Source of the DNA: Sporocytophaga myxococcoides
Lineage (GTDB): Bacteria > Bacteroidota > Bacteroidia > Cytophagales > Cytophagaceae
DNA length: 64,000 bases
Reading direction: 5' to 3'
NCBI RefSeq assembly: GCF_000775915.1
Contig: NZ_BBLT01000006.1
Coordinates: 248,001-312,000 of the forward strand
Each line of letters opens with the position of its first letter. The stretch's first letter is position 1. Shown one piece after another: positions 22,060 through 30,834 of the stretch. The position numbers and the translations under genes are program-made. The notes under the pieces are model-generated. The model had not been told where the DNA came from, made no database searches, and saw nothing but the letters and a program-made list of their open reading frames with translations.

Positions 22060-23931
22060 ATGAGAAACAAGTACTTACAGTTTTTGTATAAACCTTTTTT
22101 GGGATTAGTACTGATTGGTGCATGTTGCTTTATCGAGAAAGCAAAGGCACAACCGCAAGAAGGATTACTTCATTATTATCAGTTTAATGGTTCTTTAAGC
22201 AATGCAGCATCCACTCATACCATTCAGGGTGGATCTAACTATTCAGACAATAGATTTTATATAGGGCAGACAAGTTACTATGTGCAAAATGATGCAGATA
22301 TAATTGACAATGCCGGAATTCCAAATTTACCTTCAGGAAATGCTGCAAGATCGATAGCGTTTTGGTTTCAGATATCAGCCACTTCCGGAAGCTATTATTT
22401 GTTTAATTATGGCTCAACAGGTAGTGGATTTTTTATAACCCATAACAATAGCAATGGTACTATGTCTGTTGGTGATGGAGCAAATTATATATTCCCCAGT
22501 GCTGGATCAAGCACTACATGGAGACATGTTGTGGTTACCTATGCACAAGGAAAACTTATTACTTATATTAATGGCGTTAAAAAACTTGAGGGAGACTTCA
22601 ATTTCAATACCGGAACAAATCTTGTCAGCAGAATAGGAAGAACTCAATCATTTACATCTAAAGGTTTCAAGATAGATGATTTGTTTATATATGACCGAGC
22701 AATTACGGGAGCAGAAGTTGAGGAATTATATAATCTTAAATGCCTGCCAGATCCTGTTGCTACAGTTGCTACCAATCCTATATGTGCAGGAGAAAGTACC
22801 ATTTTAAACTTTTCATCAAATGTAAAAGTATATGCTACCGATGCTGGAGGAGAGTCGTTGACTTTCAATGATGTTTTTACCACTCCACAGTTAACATCAA
22901 CTACTATTTTTTACATTCAGTCCGGCGGGTCTGCTTGTTTGTCAAATATGGTTTCTGTAACAGTAAATGTAAAACCAAAAGCAGGCAAACCTATTCTTAA
23001 AATGCATGATTACAATGATGTAAATCTTTGTGATAGTGGTACAGTAAAGCTAGCGGTGGAGGAGCATGAATATTTAACAACCAATTGGTATGCTAAAATT
23101 ACCGGTGGTGATCCGGTAGCTTCAGGGGCAACAGTCTTTATTCCTGGTGTTAAGGCATCTACTAGTTTTTATGCTGCTTATGAAGGTGAAGGGCATTGTC
23201 CATCTTCCAGAACAGAAATGAGGGTGGATGTCGATAAAAGACCTGTGGCTAAATTGACTTCTGATCTTACAGAAATTTGTAAAGGAGAGGCGGTTGTATT
23301 CGGAGGTTTTGAAAATGTAAACTATACAATTTTTCAGAACAATAAAGCTATAAAATCCGGAGATTTTATGTTTGGGCCATCTACCTTTACAGACAGTCCT
23401 GAGGTAACAAGCACCTATGTGCTAACAGTAGGAGACTGGATTGGATGTATGGGAGCCGATACTCTTGTCATAACAGTAAATGACCTCCCGCAACCTGGTA
23501 TAATTCAGAATGGAACAATCTTAACTACAGAAGAAGAGTATCAGTCGTATCAATGGTTTAAAGATGGGATAGCCTTGACAAACGAAGTTGCTGAAACTTA
23601 TGAATTCACTGAAGATGGGGATTATAGCGTGCTGGTAACTAATGACAATGGCTGCTCTGCTAAGTCTGATGCAAAAAGTGTGGTCATCACTTCACTTTAT
23701 AAAAAAGGTTTGTCAAAGGTGTCCAATCTATATCCTAATCCGACAAATTCAACATTATATGTTGAATTAAAAGAGGCTGGACAGATAAAAATCTTATCGA
23801 TATTTGGAGAGCAATTAGAAACATATATTGCTCCTGCAGGAACGGTTACTGTTGATGTTTCGAACTTAAACACTGGAGTTTACATGCTTCAGACAGATAA
23901 AGGTGAAAGTATTAGATTTACTAAAAATTAA
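22060..23931 (+). CDS. Secreted LamG/concanavalin-fold protein with Ig-like modules and T9SS domain
   Basis: 623 residues. Signal peptide about 1-30 (ending KAKAQ). A LamG-type jelly roll spans about 35-228: opening GLLHYYQFNGSLSN, then IAFWFQIS, WRHVVVTYAQGKLITYINGV and FKIDDLFIYDRAIT. Ig-like modules follow (about 230-310, 311-395, 396-475, 476-545) and a T9SS type A domain (about 550-623, near LYPNPTNSTLY). The LamG fold suggests glycan or protein binding at the cell surface; no catalytic residues are seen. Confidence 0.87.
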   Translation: MRNKYLQFLYKPFLGLVLIGACCFIEKAKAQPQEGLLHYYQFNGSLSNAASTHTIQGGSNYSDNRFYIGQTSYYVQNDADIIDNAGIPNLPSGNAARSIAFWFQISATSGSYYLFNYGSTGSGFFITHNNSNGTMSVGDGANYIFPSAGSSTTWRHVVVTYAQGKLITYINGVKKLEGDFNFNTGTNLVSRIGRTQSFTSKGFKIDDLFIYDRAITGAEVEELYNLKCLPDPVATVATNPICAGESTILNFSSNVKVYATDAGGESLTFNDVFTTPQLTSTTIFYIQSGGSACLSNMVSVTVNVKPKAGKPILKMHDYNDVNLCDSGTVKLAVEEHEYLTTNWYAKITGGDPVASGATVFIPGVKASTSFYAAYEGEGHCPSSRTEMRVDVDKRPVAKLTSDLTEICKGEAVVFGGFENVNYTIFQNNKAIKSGDFMFGPSTFTDSPEVTSTYVLTVGDWIGCMGADTLVITVNDLPQPGIIQNGTILTTEEEYQSYQWFKDGIALTNEVAETYEFTEDGDYSVLVTNDNGCSAKSDAKSVVITSLYKKGLSKVSNLYPNPTNSTLYVELKEAGQIKILSIFGEQLETYIAPAGTVTVDVSNLNTGVYMLQTDKGESIRFTKN

Positions 23932-23952
23932 GGCGATCCACCTCATCAATTA

Positions 23953-23987
23953 AACAAAGCCCTTCGGATTGTTCGAAGGGCTTTGTT
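23953..23987. terminator. Strong bidirectional terminator
   Basis: Perfect 14-bp stem AACAAAGCCCTTCG / CGAAGGGCTTTGTT with a 7-nt loop between the convergent LamG gene and the HxlR gene. Confidence 0.85.
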
Positions 23988-24074
23988 GATATATGATTCA
24001 AAAGTACAAACTTCATATATGGACAGGGATTATTCCAAAGAATAATGATACCAGTAGCGATACAGCTATTACAA

Positions 24075-24428
24075 TCACTTGCCCATAATTTCTTTGCGAT
24101 GTTCAATTCCCCAGTCAGATAAATTTTTAATTACAGATTGTAGTTTCTGACCATATTCAGTGAGTTCATAATGAACTGTAACAGGCTGAGTGTCCAGTAC
24201 AGTTCTTTTAATAAGTTTATTTTGTTCCATCTCTTTGAGTTCCTTACTCAACATCTTATTGGATATTCCATTTACGTCTTTTAAAATATCAGAGAATCTT
24301 CTTTTATTATGATAGCACAGAACTGCGATGATGGATATTTTCCATTTACCGGTTAATACGTCCATTGCATCATGAACAGCCATTATCTGCTTTTTGCACT
24401 CACCATCCGGACATTTCTTTATCGTCAT
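24075..24428 (-). CDS. HxlR-family transcriptional regulator
   Basis: 117 residues of winged-helix HxlR type. C-terminal to an early Cys pair (CPDGECKKQI) come the family signatures VLTGKWKISIIAVL, RRFSDIL, ISNKMLSKELKEMEQNKLIKR and VHYELTEYGQKL. Members often respond to electrophiles through the N-terminal Cys and control an adjacent reductase. Here the divergent neighbour is a nitroreductase-family gene, separated by about 100 bp that hold repeated GTTAC words, a plausible operator. Confidence 0.92.
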   Translation of the reverse strand: MTIKKCPDGECKKQIMAVHDAMDVLTGKWKISIIAVLCYHNKRRFSDILKDVNGISNKMLSKELKEMEQNKLIKRTVLDTQPVTVHYELTEYGQKLQSVIKNLSDWGIEHRKEIMGK

Positions 24429-24430
24429 AA

Positions 24431-24479
24431 GTTACCTGGTTACTTAAAGGTTACTGTTACTTTTTGATACTTCGTTACC
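24431..24479. promoter_or_regulatory. Cluster of GTTAC repeats, candidate HxlR operator
   Basis: Five copies of GTTAC occur at 24431, 24439, 24450, 24456 and 24474, two of them as GGTTAC, within 49 bp immediately upstream of hxlR and between it and the nitroreductase gene. The spacing of some copies is close to one helical turn. Operator function is inferred from the position. Confidence 0.45.
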
Positions 24480-24530
24480 AAATTAAACAAATTCATCCTA
24501 GTTTTACAGCATCAACATTTAAAAATTTAT

Positions 24531-25166
24531 ATGATGACTCTGTTAGAAAACTTAAAATGGCGGTATGCTGCAAAAAAGATGAACGGGCAGCAGGTTCCGC
24601 AAGAAAAGCTAGACTATATTCTGGAGGCAGCAAGGTATGCACCTTCATCATCAGGACTTCAGCCTTATAAGATTTTTGTAATCAGCGACAAAAAAAAGCT
24701 TGAGGTAATCAGAGAATTTTCTTTCAATCAAAGTCAGATTACGGATTGCTCTCACTTGCTTGTCTGGGCTGCCTGGGATAGCTATTCAGCTGATAGGGTT
24801 GGTGATGTTTTCTTAAAAACATCAAGAGAACGTGGTTTGCCTGATAACACATATGAAGATTATCAAAAAATGCTCCTGGGAATATATGAGCCATTAGGGA
24901 AAGAATGGCAGGAAAATCGTTGCGCCAAACAGGCATACATATCATTTGGGTTGGCTATTGCAGCTGCGGCAGAACAAAAAGTAGACGCTACTCCAATGGA
25001 AGGATTTGATAATGTTAAATTAGATGAATTCCTTTGCCTTAATGAGCTAGGACTAAAAAGTGTTGTTATACTACCTGTTGGTTACAGAGATGAAGCTAAT
25101 GACTGGTTGGTGAATCTTAAAAAATGGAGAACACCGAAAGAAGAGTTTCTTACGTTTGTTAACTGA
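24531..25166 (+). CDS. NAD(P)H-dependent nitroreductase-family oxidoreductase
   Basis: 211 residues. FMN-binding nitroreductase fold: N-terminal FMN-phosphate region RYAAKKMNG, the substrate/FMN loop AARYAPSSSGLQPYKIFVI, the central AYISFGLAIAAAAEQKVDATPMEGF and the C-terminal VVILPVGYRDEAND. Resembles the NfsB/YfkO-type group that reduces quinones or nitro compounds. The divergent HxlR regulator suggests induction by electrophilic or quinone stress. Either of two adjacent ATGs (24531, 24534) may be used. Confidence 0.92.
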   Translation: MMTLLENLKWRYAAKKMNGQQVPQEKLDYILEAARYAPSSSGLQPYKIFVISDKKKLEVIREFSFNQSQITDCSHLLVWAAWDSYSADRVGDVFLKTSRERGLPDNTYEDYQKMLLGIYEPLGKEWQENRCAKQAYISFGLAIAAAAEQKVDATPMEGFDNVKLDEFLCLNELGLKSVVILPVGYRDEANDWLVNLKKWRTPKEEFLTFVN

Positions 25167-25434
25167 TATGATACAGATTGTTACATTATTAATTCTAATC
25201 TGCAGATTTAATGCTGGTATTGAATATCTTTTATAATAGGAAATGAAAGAGGTTTCTATTAAACATAGAGGAAAGACCCTACAGCACAGATTTAGGTATC
25301 ATTTGATTAAGATGAAAATATTTGAGTAAGGTTCTTAATGAGTATGCTGTAAATCTATATATATTCAGAAAATTAAAAACCTTACTCTGAATATTCATTT
25401 TGTTCTGTTGATTTAATTTTTCATCTTTCCTGCA

Positions 25435-26259
25435 ATGATTATAGAACGCAAGACCTTTTCAATAGGAAATAAAACTGTAATTGAAAAATTACTTATAAAT
25501 CCACCATTTAGGTATCAGGCTATATTTGAAGAAGAAGGATGTTTTCTTTACGTGACAGGTGAGGAGACTTTTTTACATTCTCCGAATCAAAAGGTACAGA
25601 TTCAATCTAAAGAAGCTGTATTGCTAAGGTGTGGAAGTTATTTTGTTGAGTGGCTGAAAGATTCTGTACAATTGCCGTTTCAGGTATATGCAATCCATCT
25701 TCATCTGGATATATTAAAGAATATCTACAAAAATGAATTGCCGTCTTATATTGTTCAGAAAAAGGAGGGCGACTTTGCAAGAAAAATTATTCCTGATCTT
25801 ACACTTTCAAAATTTATTGAAAGCCTTGACTTTTACTTTGAATCTCCCGGGTTAGTAAATCAGGAACTTCTTGAATTAAAACTTAAAGAATTGATTTTAA
25901 TTTTGGTTCAAACAAATTATGCAGAATCAGTTTTGGAAATATTTTCTATGTTGTTTAATCCTAGATCTGTTACTTTAAAGGAGGTAATAGAAAGTCATCT
26001 TTACACTGGTATTCCTGTTACTGAGCTGGCAAAATTATGTAACATGAGTCATTCTACTTTTACCCGAAATTTTAAGGAGGTTTATAATGACAGCCCTGTC
26101 AATTATATTAATAACAAGCGATTGGATAGAGCAAAAGAGCTTCTGAAGTTATCTAAAGTACCATTAAGTCAGATTGCTTATGATCTTGGATTTAATGATC
26201 CGGGATATTTTTCAAGATTATTTAAACGAAAGTTTGGAATGCCGCCCAGGTCTGTATAA
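25435..26259 (+). CDS. AraC-family transcriptional regulator
   Basis: 274 residues. N-terminal about 175 residues form an effector-binding or cupin-like region (HSPNQKVQIQSKEAVLLRCGSY). The C-terminal about 95 residues hold two helix-turn-helix motifs (VTELAKLCNMSHSTFTRNFK and LSQIAYDLGFNDPGYFSRLF) ending in FKRKFGMPP, diagnostic of AraC/XylS. Located 104 bp upstream of the DoxX-like gene and may regulate it and the START-like gene. Confidence 0.93.
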   Translation: MIIERKTFSIGNKTVIEKLLINPPFRYQAIFEEEGCFLYVTGEETFLHSPNQKVQIQSKEAVLLRCGSYFVEWLKDSVQLPFQVYAIHLHLDILKNIYKNELPSYIVQKKEGDFARKIIPDLTLSKFIESLDFYFESPGLVNQELLELKLKELILILVQTNYAESVLEIFSMLFNPRSVTLKEVIESHLYTGIPVTELAKLCNMSHSTFTRNFKEVYNDSPVNYINNKRLDRAKELLKLSKVPLSQIAYDLGFNDPGYFSRLFKRKFGMPPRSV

Positions 26260-26362
26260 CTGGTTATAAAATCCTGATTTTTGATTTTTTTGTCCTGATT
26301 TTTTCAAAGGGGCATTATTAGTTTTGTCTTACTATTAACACTACTAGACAAAATTAATAATT

Positions 26363-26770
26363 ATGAAAAAGCTTCTCTCAATCAATGCATTCCTTGGAAT
26401 TTCCATGTTCATGTTCGGAGTATTAAAATTTATTGATCCGTTTAAGTCATGGTATACAACACAAATAGAAAACAGTGGCATGGGCAATAATGCCTACCTG
26501 TTGGGTATCGCTGGAGAAATAGTTGTAGGAGTACTTTTGGTATATGCTGCATTTTGGGCTGACCATCGCAAGAGTTCTTATAGCTTTATAGTAATCCTGT
26601 CATCTGTCTTGGTAATATTTATGATGGCCATGGGAACTTATGTACATATGCATCCTGCTGTGCCATCAGACGTGCTTCCGCTTAAAATAAAACCTCCTTT
26701 TATTCCTTTAGCTTTTCTTTTGTTGGCTGGAATTAATATCTGGCAGGCCAGAAAAGCGATACAAAACTAA
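26363..26770 (+). CDS. DoxX-like four-helix membrane protein
   Basis: 135 residues with four predicted membrane helices (about 5-22, 42-62, 73-95, 108-128). The N-terminal INAFLGISMFMFGVLKFIDPF resembles DoxX/DoxD-like family openings, where a conserved KF-xP follows helix 1. The role of such proteins is poorly defined (respiratory or redox-linked). Downstream of an AraC regulator, with the START-like gene 41 bp further on. Confidence 0.7.
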   Translation: MKKLLSINAFLGISMFMFGVLKFIDPFKSWYTTQIENSGMGNNAYLLGIAGEIVVGVLLVYAAFWADHRKSSYSFIVILSSVLVIFMMAMGTYVHMHPAVPSDVLPLKIKPPFIPLAFLLLAGINIWQARKAIQN

Positions 26771-26811
26771 TTTTACTAATTATGATTTTGTAACTTTTAA
26801 ACTTATTGATT

Positions 26812-27420
26812 ATGAATATAAGATATAATTTTGCAGGGCTTATGATCCTATTTTTTCTGTTGTTCTTTTTGAGCGCTTTTGCTCAGGACTGGACGCTTGC
26901 TAAAGAAAAAAATGGAATTAAAGTTTATACACGGGAAGGTAAAGATTCTCCTATAAAAGAATTTAAGGCAGTAACAATTTTCGAAGCCAATATGTATGTG
27001 ATCGAAAAAATTCTTTTGAATACTAAAACGTATCCTGAATGGTATGACCATTGCAAGAGAGCTGAACAAATTGGCTTGCAGGGTAACACCGTGACCATGC
27101 ATATGGAATATAGCATGCCGTTTCCTTTTAAAAACAGGGATGCTGTAATAAATCTATCTGCAACACATATAAATGACCTTATAACTATCCAAATTACTCG
27201 AAATGCAGTTGCCATAAAGGAAGTAGAAGATATCGTGAGAATGCCTATATCTGAAGGGGGATGGCAATTAAGAAAAATTAATGAACATACAACAGAAGTT
27301 ATCCATCAGTTTAAAGGAGATCCGGGAGGAAATATTCCTGTTGCTATTGTAAATTTATTTCTGGTTGATGGCCCTTTAAATACACTTACTCAGCTTAAAG
27401 GTATAGTATATCAGGATTAA
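26812..27420 (+). CDS. Secreted START/SRPBCC-domain protein
   Basis: About 202 residues. Signal peptide about 1-24 (ending SAFAQ). The mature protein is a START-type lipid-binding fold: WTLAKEKNGIKVYTRE opening, WYDHCKRAEQI, MEYSMPFPFKNRDAV, WQLRKINEHTTEV and C-terminal GNIPVAIVNLFLVDGPL. Start is placed at the ATG at 26812 rather than the in-frame TTG 6 bp earlier. Probably handles a lipid or hydrophobic ligand in the periplasm. Likely co-transcribed with the DoxX-like gene. Its stop codon overlaps the stop of a small convergent ORF. Confidence 0.82.
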   Translation: MNIRYNFAGLMILFFLLFFLSAFAQDWTLAKEKNGIKVYTREGKDSPIKEFKAVTIFEANMYVIEKILLNTKTYPEWYDHCKRAEQIGLQGNTVTMHMEYSMPFPFKNRDAVINLSATHINDLITIQITRNAVAIKEVEDIVRMPISEGGWQLRKINEHTTEVIHQFKGDPGGNIPVAIVNLFLVDGPLNTLTQLKGIVYQD

Positions 27421-27626
27421 AGTTGTTTAGCAGGATTGGAGATTGGGCTATAAAGTGCTTTAATCTCCCATTTACTTTTATAATTTCTTACGAAACTTCT
27501 TTTTGCAAATACGACTATATTTTTATCCAATACTTCAATAATATAAATAACTTCCGGAAGATCAGAGGTAGTGATTGAAGTATATGACTGGCCTGATCCT
27601 ATTGTATCAATTACCTTAAAGTTCAA
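27417..27626 (-). CDS. Small hypothetical ORF, possibly a truncated gene
   Basis: 69 codons from a TTG. The composition looks coding (LPEVIYIIEVLDKNIVVFAK), and the frame stays open upstream to about 27703 with a hydrophobic segment resembling a signal peptide (FLLSFYLIGYCQVF), but that extension contains no ATG, GTG or TTG start. It could be the 3' remnant of a secreted protein gene, or a real short gene. Its TAA overlaps the stop codon of the START-like gene. Confidence 0.35.
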   Translation of the reverse strand: MNFKVIDTIGSGQSYTSITTSDLPEVIYIIEVLDKNIVVFAKRSFVRNYKSKWEIKALYSPISNPAKQL

Positions 27627-27719
27627 TAGTATTGTAGTAATATAAATCGGGTTGTTACAAATAAATACCTGACAGTATCCTATTAAATAGAATGATAAAA
27701 GAAATTAAGTAATCTGTCT

Positions 27720-28286
27720 TTAATGTTATAACTATCTTGGACTTCTTATTTTTAACTGTCAATGATTTTATACTATTTTAACATTCACTTAATTGGGCAT
27801 GGTTCTATCAAGATCCTGCTCTGATTATTCCTACTGAACTTACCATAGTAGTTACTCCACTTCTCAGACGAGAAAAAAGCAACTAACGAAGCTATTCTTT
27901 TTAAGTAATGTTTGTTCATTATTTGTGTGTGACTTTTCTTTATCCACTCTACAATTTGCTTATATTGATATTTCAATTACACTCATCTTTCATACTCTAA
28001 CAAAATCCACCCGATGTAAAATCTTTTTGACCTATCAATACCTTACTGAAACAGTAAAGCGTTGCAAGGCTGTGATTGGATGTTTCAGGATAAATGGAAC
28101 TACTGCACTTATATTCGCTATTAAAGGATATTAAAAACATTCTTTTAGTTCCGCATTCATTTCTCTTAATATCGAGGACTATTGAGGGTTAGCGCTTGTA
28201 GAAGCACGCCCTATTTTGTGGAAAAACTCCACAGTAAAATTTCCCTCACAAAACCTAATTTATTCTGTTTCACCTCTAAACTCCCG
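27720..28286. other. Long non-coding stretch before the glycosyltransferase gene
   Basis: No gene I would defend. Contains a small hairpin TGTGGA / TCCACA near 28217-28233. Several short frames are open but have no features. Confidence 0.4.
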
Positions 28287-28287
28287 C

Positions 28288-28303
28288 TGGCACAAGGCTT
28301 GTA
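28288..28303 (+). promoter_or_regulatory. Sigma54-like -24/-12 promoter
   Basis: TGGCAC, five bases, then TTGTA: the -24 box is perfect and the spacing to -12 is correct for sigma54 (consensus TGGCAC-N5-TTGCA), with one change in the -12 box. Sits 70 bp before the glycosyltransferase start codon, in a plausible position. No sigma54 activator gene is seen nearby. Confidence 0.45.
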
Positions 28304-28372
28304 ATTGTTTTGATGTCTCTCACCGTAATTATCACAGTGGGATTATTTTAGTAAATTTATTCAGAATCTATT

Positions 28373-29881
28373 ATGCTTGAATCAATGAGAACTACAGCTG
28401 AGGAACCTATTCTAACTCAGCCTCATCTACATTCTTCAAAAAAAGAATCAGTTAACAGAGAGGTGAATAATAATTTAGCCGGTTTTGTATTACCTGGTTA
28501 CAGCACATTTCCTCAAATAGGCTTATTTTCTTATGTAAAGAAGAACTTTAGTGGTATCTCCAAAGCTACATTAGTAAGAATATGTACAATAGTATTGTTG
28601 AGTATAGGAGCTTTCGGAGTATATATTTTACAATCTGATTTTGAAAAGATTCATACGGAGAGAATGAACTCTTTTTGGGGATTAACTTTAATTGTAATAA
28701 CCACTTCCTTACTTTTATACAGAATCATTTTTTTTCTTTATCATTTGTTTCTGTACTTAGGATACAAACCTATTCAATCTGTATCAGATGACCAGTTACC
28801 AACCTGTACCGTAATTGTTCCTGCCTATAATGAAGGAAAGCAGGTTTGGCAGACTTTATTAAGCCTGGCTGATAGCAATTTTCCAGAAAAGAAATTACAA
28901 CTGATTGCCATAGATGATGGAAGTAAAGATGATACATGGTATTGGATCAAAAAAGCAAAAGAACAGTTAGGTGATCGTCTGGAAATATATCAGCAACCTA
29001 AAAATAAAGGAAAACGTCATGCTCTTTATCATGGGTTCAAACTTGCTACAGGAGAGATTTTTGTAACAGTGGATAGTGATTCAATAGTAAAACCTGACAC
29101 CTTACGAAACCTGGTGAGTCCATTTATTACAAATGAAAATTGTGGTGCGGTTGCAGGCAATGTGCATGTTTTAAACAAAGCAAAGGCAATCATCCCTAAA
29201 ATGTTAAACGTGAGTTTCATTTATAACTTTGAGTTCATGCGCTCTGCACAGAGCAAATTAGGTTCAGTGCTTTGTACTCCCGGTGCTTTGGCTGCATACC
29301 GTAAAGGTGCAGTGCTGGATTGCTTGCCTAACTGGATCAACCAAACCTTTATGGGACAACCTTCAGATATTGGTGAAGACAGAGCTATGACCAATATGAT
29401 TTTGCAACAGGGATATGAGGTATTGTTTCAAAAAAATGCAATTGTGCTTACCAATGTACCTGAAACCTATAAAGGTTTATATAAAATGTTTATCAGATGG
29501 GAAAGAAGCAACGTGCGGGAAAATATTGAGATGGCACAATTTATCTTTAAAAAATTCAGAAATGGATCTAAAACTGGAACGAGACTTTTATTTTTAAATC
29601 AATGGTTAAATATCATAACTGTTTATCCATTTATAATTCTGATGATGATATTTGTATTAACACATCCTCTTATGTTTTTGAGCTCAACGCTCTTTAGTAT
29701 AATAATGCTTTCCAGTTTTCCCGTTATCTTCTATGCTAAGAAATATAATGTAAAAGGATCAGTTTGGGCCTACTCATATAGTATTTTATATGCCTTCGGT
29801 TTATTTTGGGTGACTCCTTATTCCATTGCAACTGTTAAGAAAGGTGGTTGGTTGACAAGAGATTTACCTAAAAAGAAATAG
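28373..29881 (+). CDS. Membrane glycosyltransferase family 2 (processive synthase-like)
   Basis: 502 residues. Two N-terminal membrane helices (about 65-85, 101-125), a GT2 catalytic domain (about 145-385), and C-terminal helices (about 405-475). Catalytic features in order: TCTVIVPAYNEG, IAIDDGSKDD, the VDSDS metal-binding motif, IGEDRAMT and the acceptor/processivity-type RWERSNVREN. The topology and motifs resemble hyaluronan/chitin-synthase and NodC-like enzymes, so it probably polymerises an exopolysaccharide from a UDP-sugar at the inner membrane. The polymer is unknown. The first about 60 residues are an unusual polar extension. Followed by a terminator. Confidence 0.88.
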   Translation: MLESMRTTAEEPILTQPHLHSSKKESVNREVNNNLAGFVLPGYSTFPQIGLFSYVKKNFSGISKATLVRICTIVLLSIGAFGVYILQSDFEKIHTERMNSFWGLTLIVITTSLLLYRIIFFLYHLFLYLGYKPIQSVSDDQLPTCTVIVPAYNEGKQVWQTLLSLADSNFPEKKLQLIAIDDGSKDDTWYWIKKAKEQLGDRLEIYQQPKNKGKRHALYHGFKLATGEIFVTVDSDSIVKPDTLRNLVSPFITNENCGAVAGNVHVLNKAKAIIPKMLNVSFIYNFEFMRSAQSKLGSVLCTPGALAAYRKGAVLDCLPNWINQTFMGQPSDIGEDRAMTNMILQQGYEVLFQKNAIVLTNVPETYKGLYKMFIRWERSNVRENIEMAQFIFKKFRNGSKTGTRLLFLNQWLNIITVYPFIILMMIFVLTHPLMFLSSTLFSIIMLSSFPVIFYAKKYNVKGSVWAYSYSILYAFGLFWVTPYSIATVKKGGWLTRDLPKKK

Positions 29882-29931
29882 GAACTTCGAAGCTTAAACT
29901 CTAGATAGTTACTCTGATTTTAAGTATTTTA

Positions 29932-29983
29932 AATATCATTCCTGCACAATCATTAATCTTTTGCAGGAATGATATTATTTTTA
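29932..29983 (+). terminator. Intrinsic terminator after the glycosyltransferase gene
   Basis: Stem AATATCATTCCTGCA / TGCAGGAATGATATT (15 bp, perfect) with a 15-nt loop followed by ATTTTT; about 50 bp past the stop codon. Confidence 0.85.
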
Positions 29984-30018
29984 GATGCACCACCAAAATA
30001 AAACAAAGCCCTTTACTA

Positions 30019-30228
30019 TCAGCCTTTAGTAAGAGCAGTTCCTTTATGAGCTGCTATATGCCCCGTTTTACTGCTTTTAACTTCATATTGAGGATCGTCT
30101 TTCGAGGCTCGTCGTGCATGGCCTTTGTAATCAAAATCACTTGTATGTATTTTTGTAATTGTTCCTGATACTCTGCCTGCTTCTGAGTTCCAGCTTACAT
30201 GATCACCAACTTTAAATTTTGCTTCCAT
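30019..30228 (-). CDS. DUF2945 (HVA1/TUDOR-like) small protein
   Basis: 69 residues. Typical DUF2945 sequence: KFKVGDHVSWNSEAGRVSG, then the KIHTSDFDYKGH and DPQYEVKSSKTGHIAAHK blocks. A small SH3/Tudor-like barrel found widely in bacteria and fungi (hypervirulence-associated protein domain); function unknown, possibly DNA- or partner-binding. Lies 17 bp from the DUF488 gene upstream on the same strand, so probably co-transcribed. Confidence 0.92.
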   Translation of the reverse strand: MEAKFKVGDHVSWNSEAGRVSGTITKIHTSDFDYKGHARRASKDDPQYEVKSSKTGHIAAHKGTALTKG

Positions 30229-30245
30229 ATCCTTTTCTCTTTAAA

Positions 30246-30788
30246 TTAAAACAAAGTAGCATCGGAATAAGAAATGTGGCCTTCAGTGACAATTGCAGGA
30301 GAGGTATATGGATGTTCCTGAACTTTTCCTGCTGCCATTATATGCAATACGGTCCAGCCTTTTGCCTTCAGATAATCAGATATCATTGATCGATGGCAAC
30401 TCCACCAGACGGCTTCAGAACACATGTATGCAGTAGTGTGTTTCAATGCGACAGATTTCAGATCAGATACTGCATTTTTAAAATCATCTGTTTCCATATA
30501 ATCAGCATATCCGCGAAAAGATTCATTACGCCATCGGTTGTTTTTCGAGTCTTTTCTCATTTTTCGTCTTCCGCCTAATCCTTCCATATGAATGTAATTT
30601 ATTCCGTTATTCTCCAAAGAGATTTTTAAATTTTCTTTATTGAAATGTGGGAATTTACGAGAGCCTGGCAAGCTTCGTACATCACAGAGAACTTTAATAT
30701 CAAAGGATTGCAGAATACCAATAAACGCTTCAATGCTATGATTAGAATGCCCTATTGTATAAACGGTATGTTTCTCCAATGTTTTCAT
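30246..30788 (-). CDS. DUF488 family protein
   Basis: About 180 residues. DUF488 signatures: YTIGHSNHSIEAFIGIL at the N-terminus, CDVRSLPGSRKFPHFN, YIHMEGLGGRR, and CSEAVWWSCHRSMISDYL with the conserved Cys and HR pair near the C-terminus. Family function is unknown (uncharacterised, DNA-repair-like context has been suggested). The ATG at 30788 is preferred over the TTG 6 bp upstream; AGAAGGG precedes it. Followed closely by DUF2945 and preceded at 46 bp by the glycosylase-like gene, suggesting a three-gene minus-strand operon. Confidence 0.9.
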   Translation of the reverse strand: MKTLEKHTVYTIGHSNHSIEAFIGILQSFDIKVLCDVRSLPGSRKFPHFNKENLKISLENNGINYIHMEGLGGRRKMRKDSKNNRWRNESFRGYADYMETDDFKNAVSDLKSVALKHTTAYMCSEAVWWSCHRSMISDYLKAKGWTVLHIMAAGKVQEHPYTSPAIVTEGHISYSDATLF

Positions 30789-30834
30789 TTGCAATCACCC
30801 TTCTATTTAATAAAGAAAAATAGGGGAGTATGGT

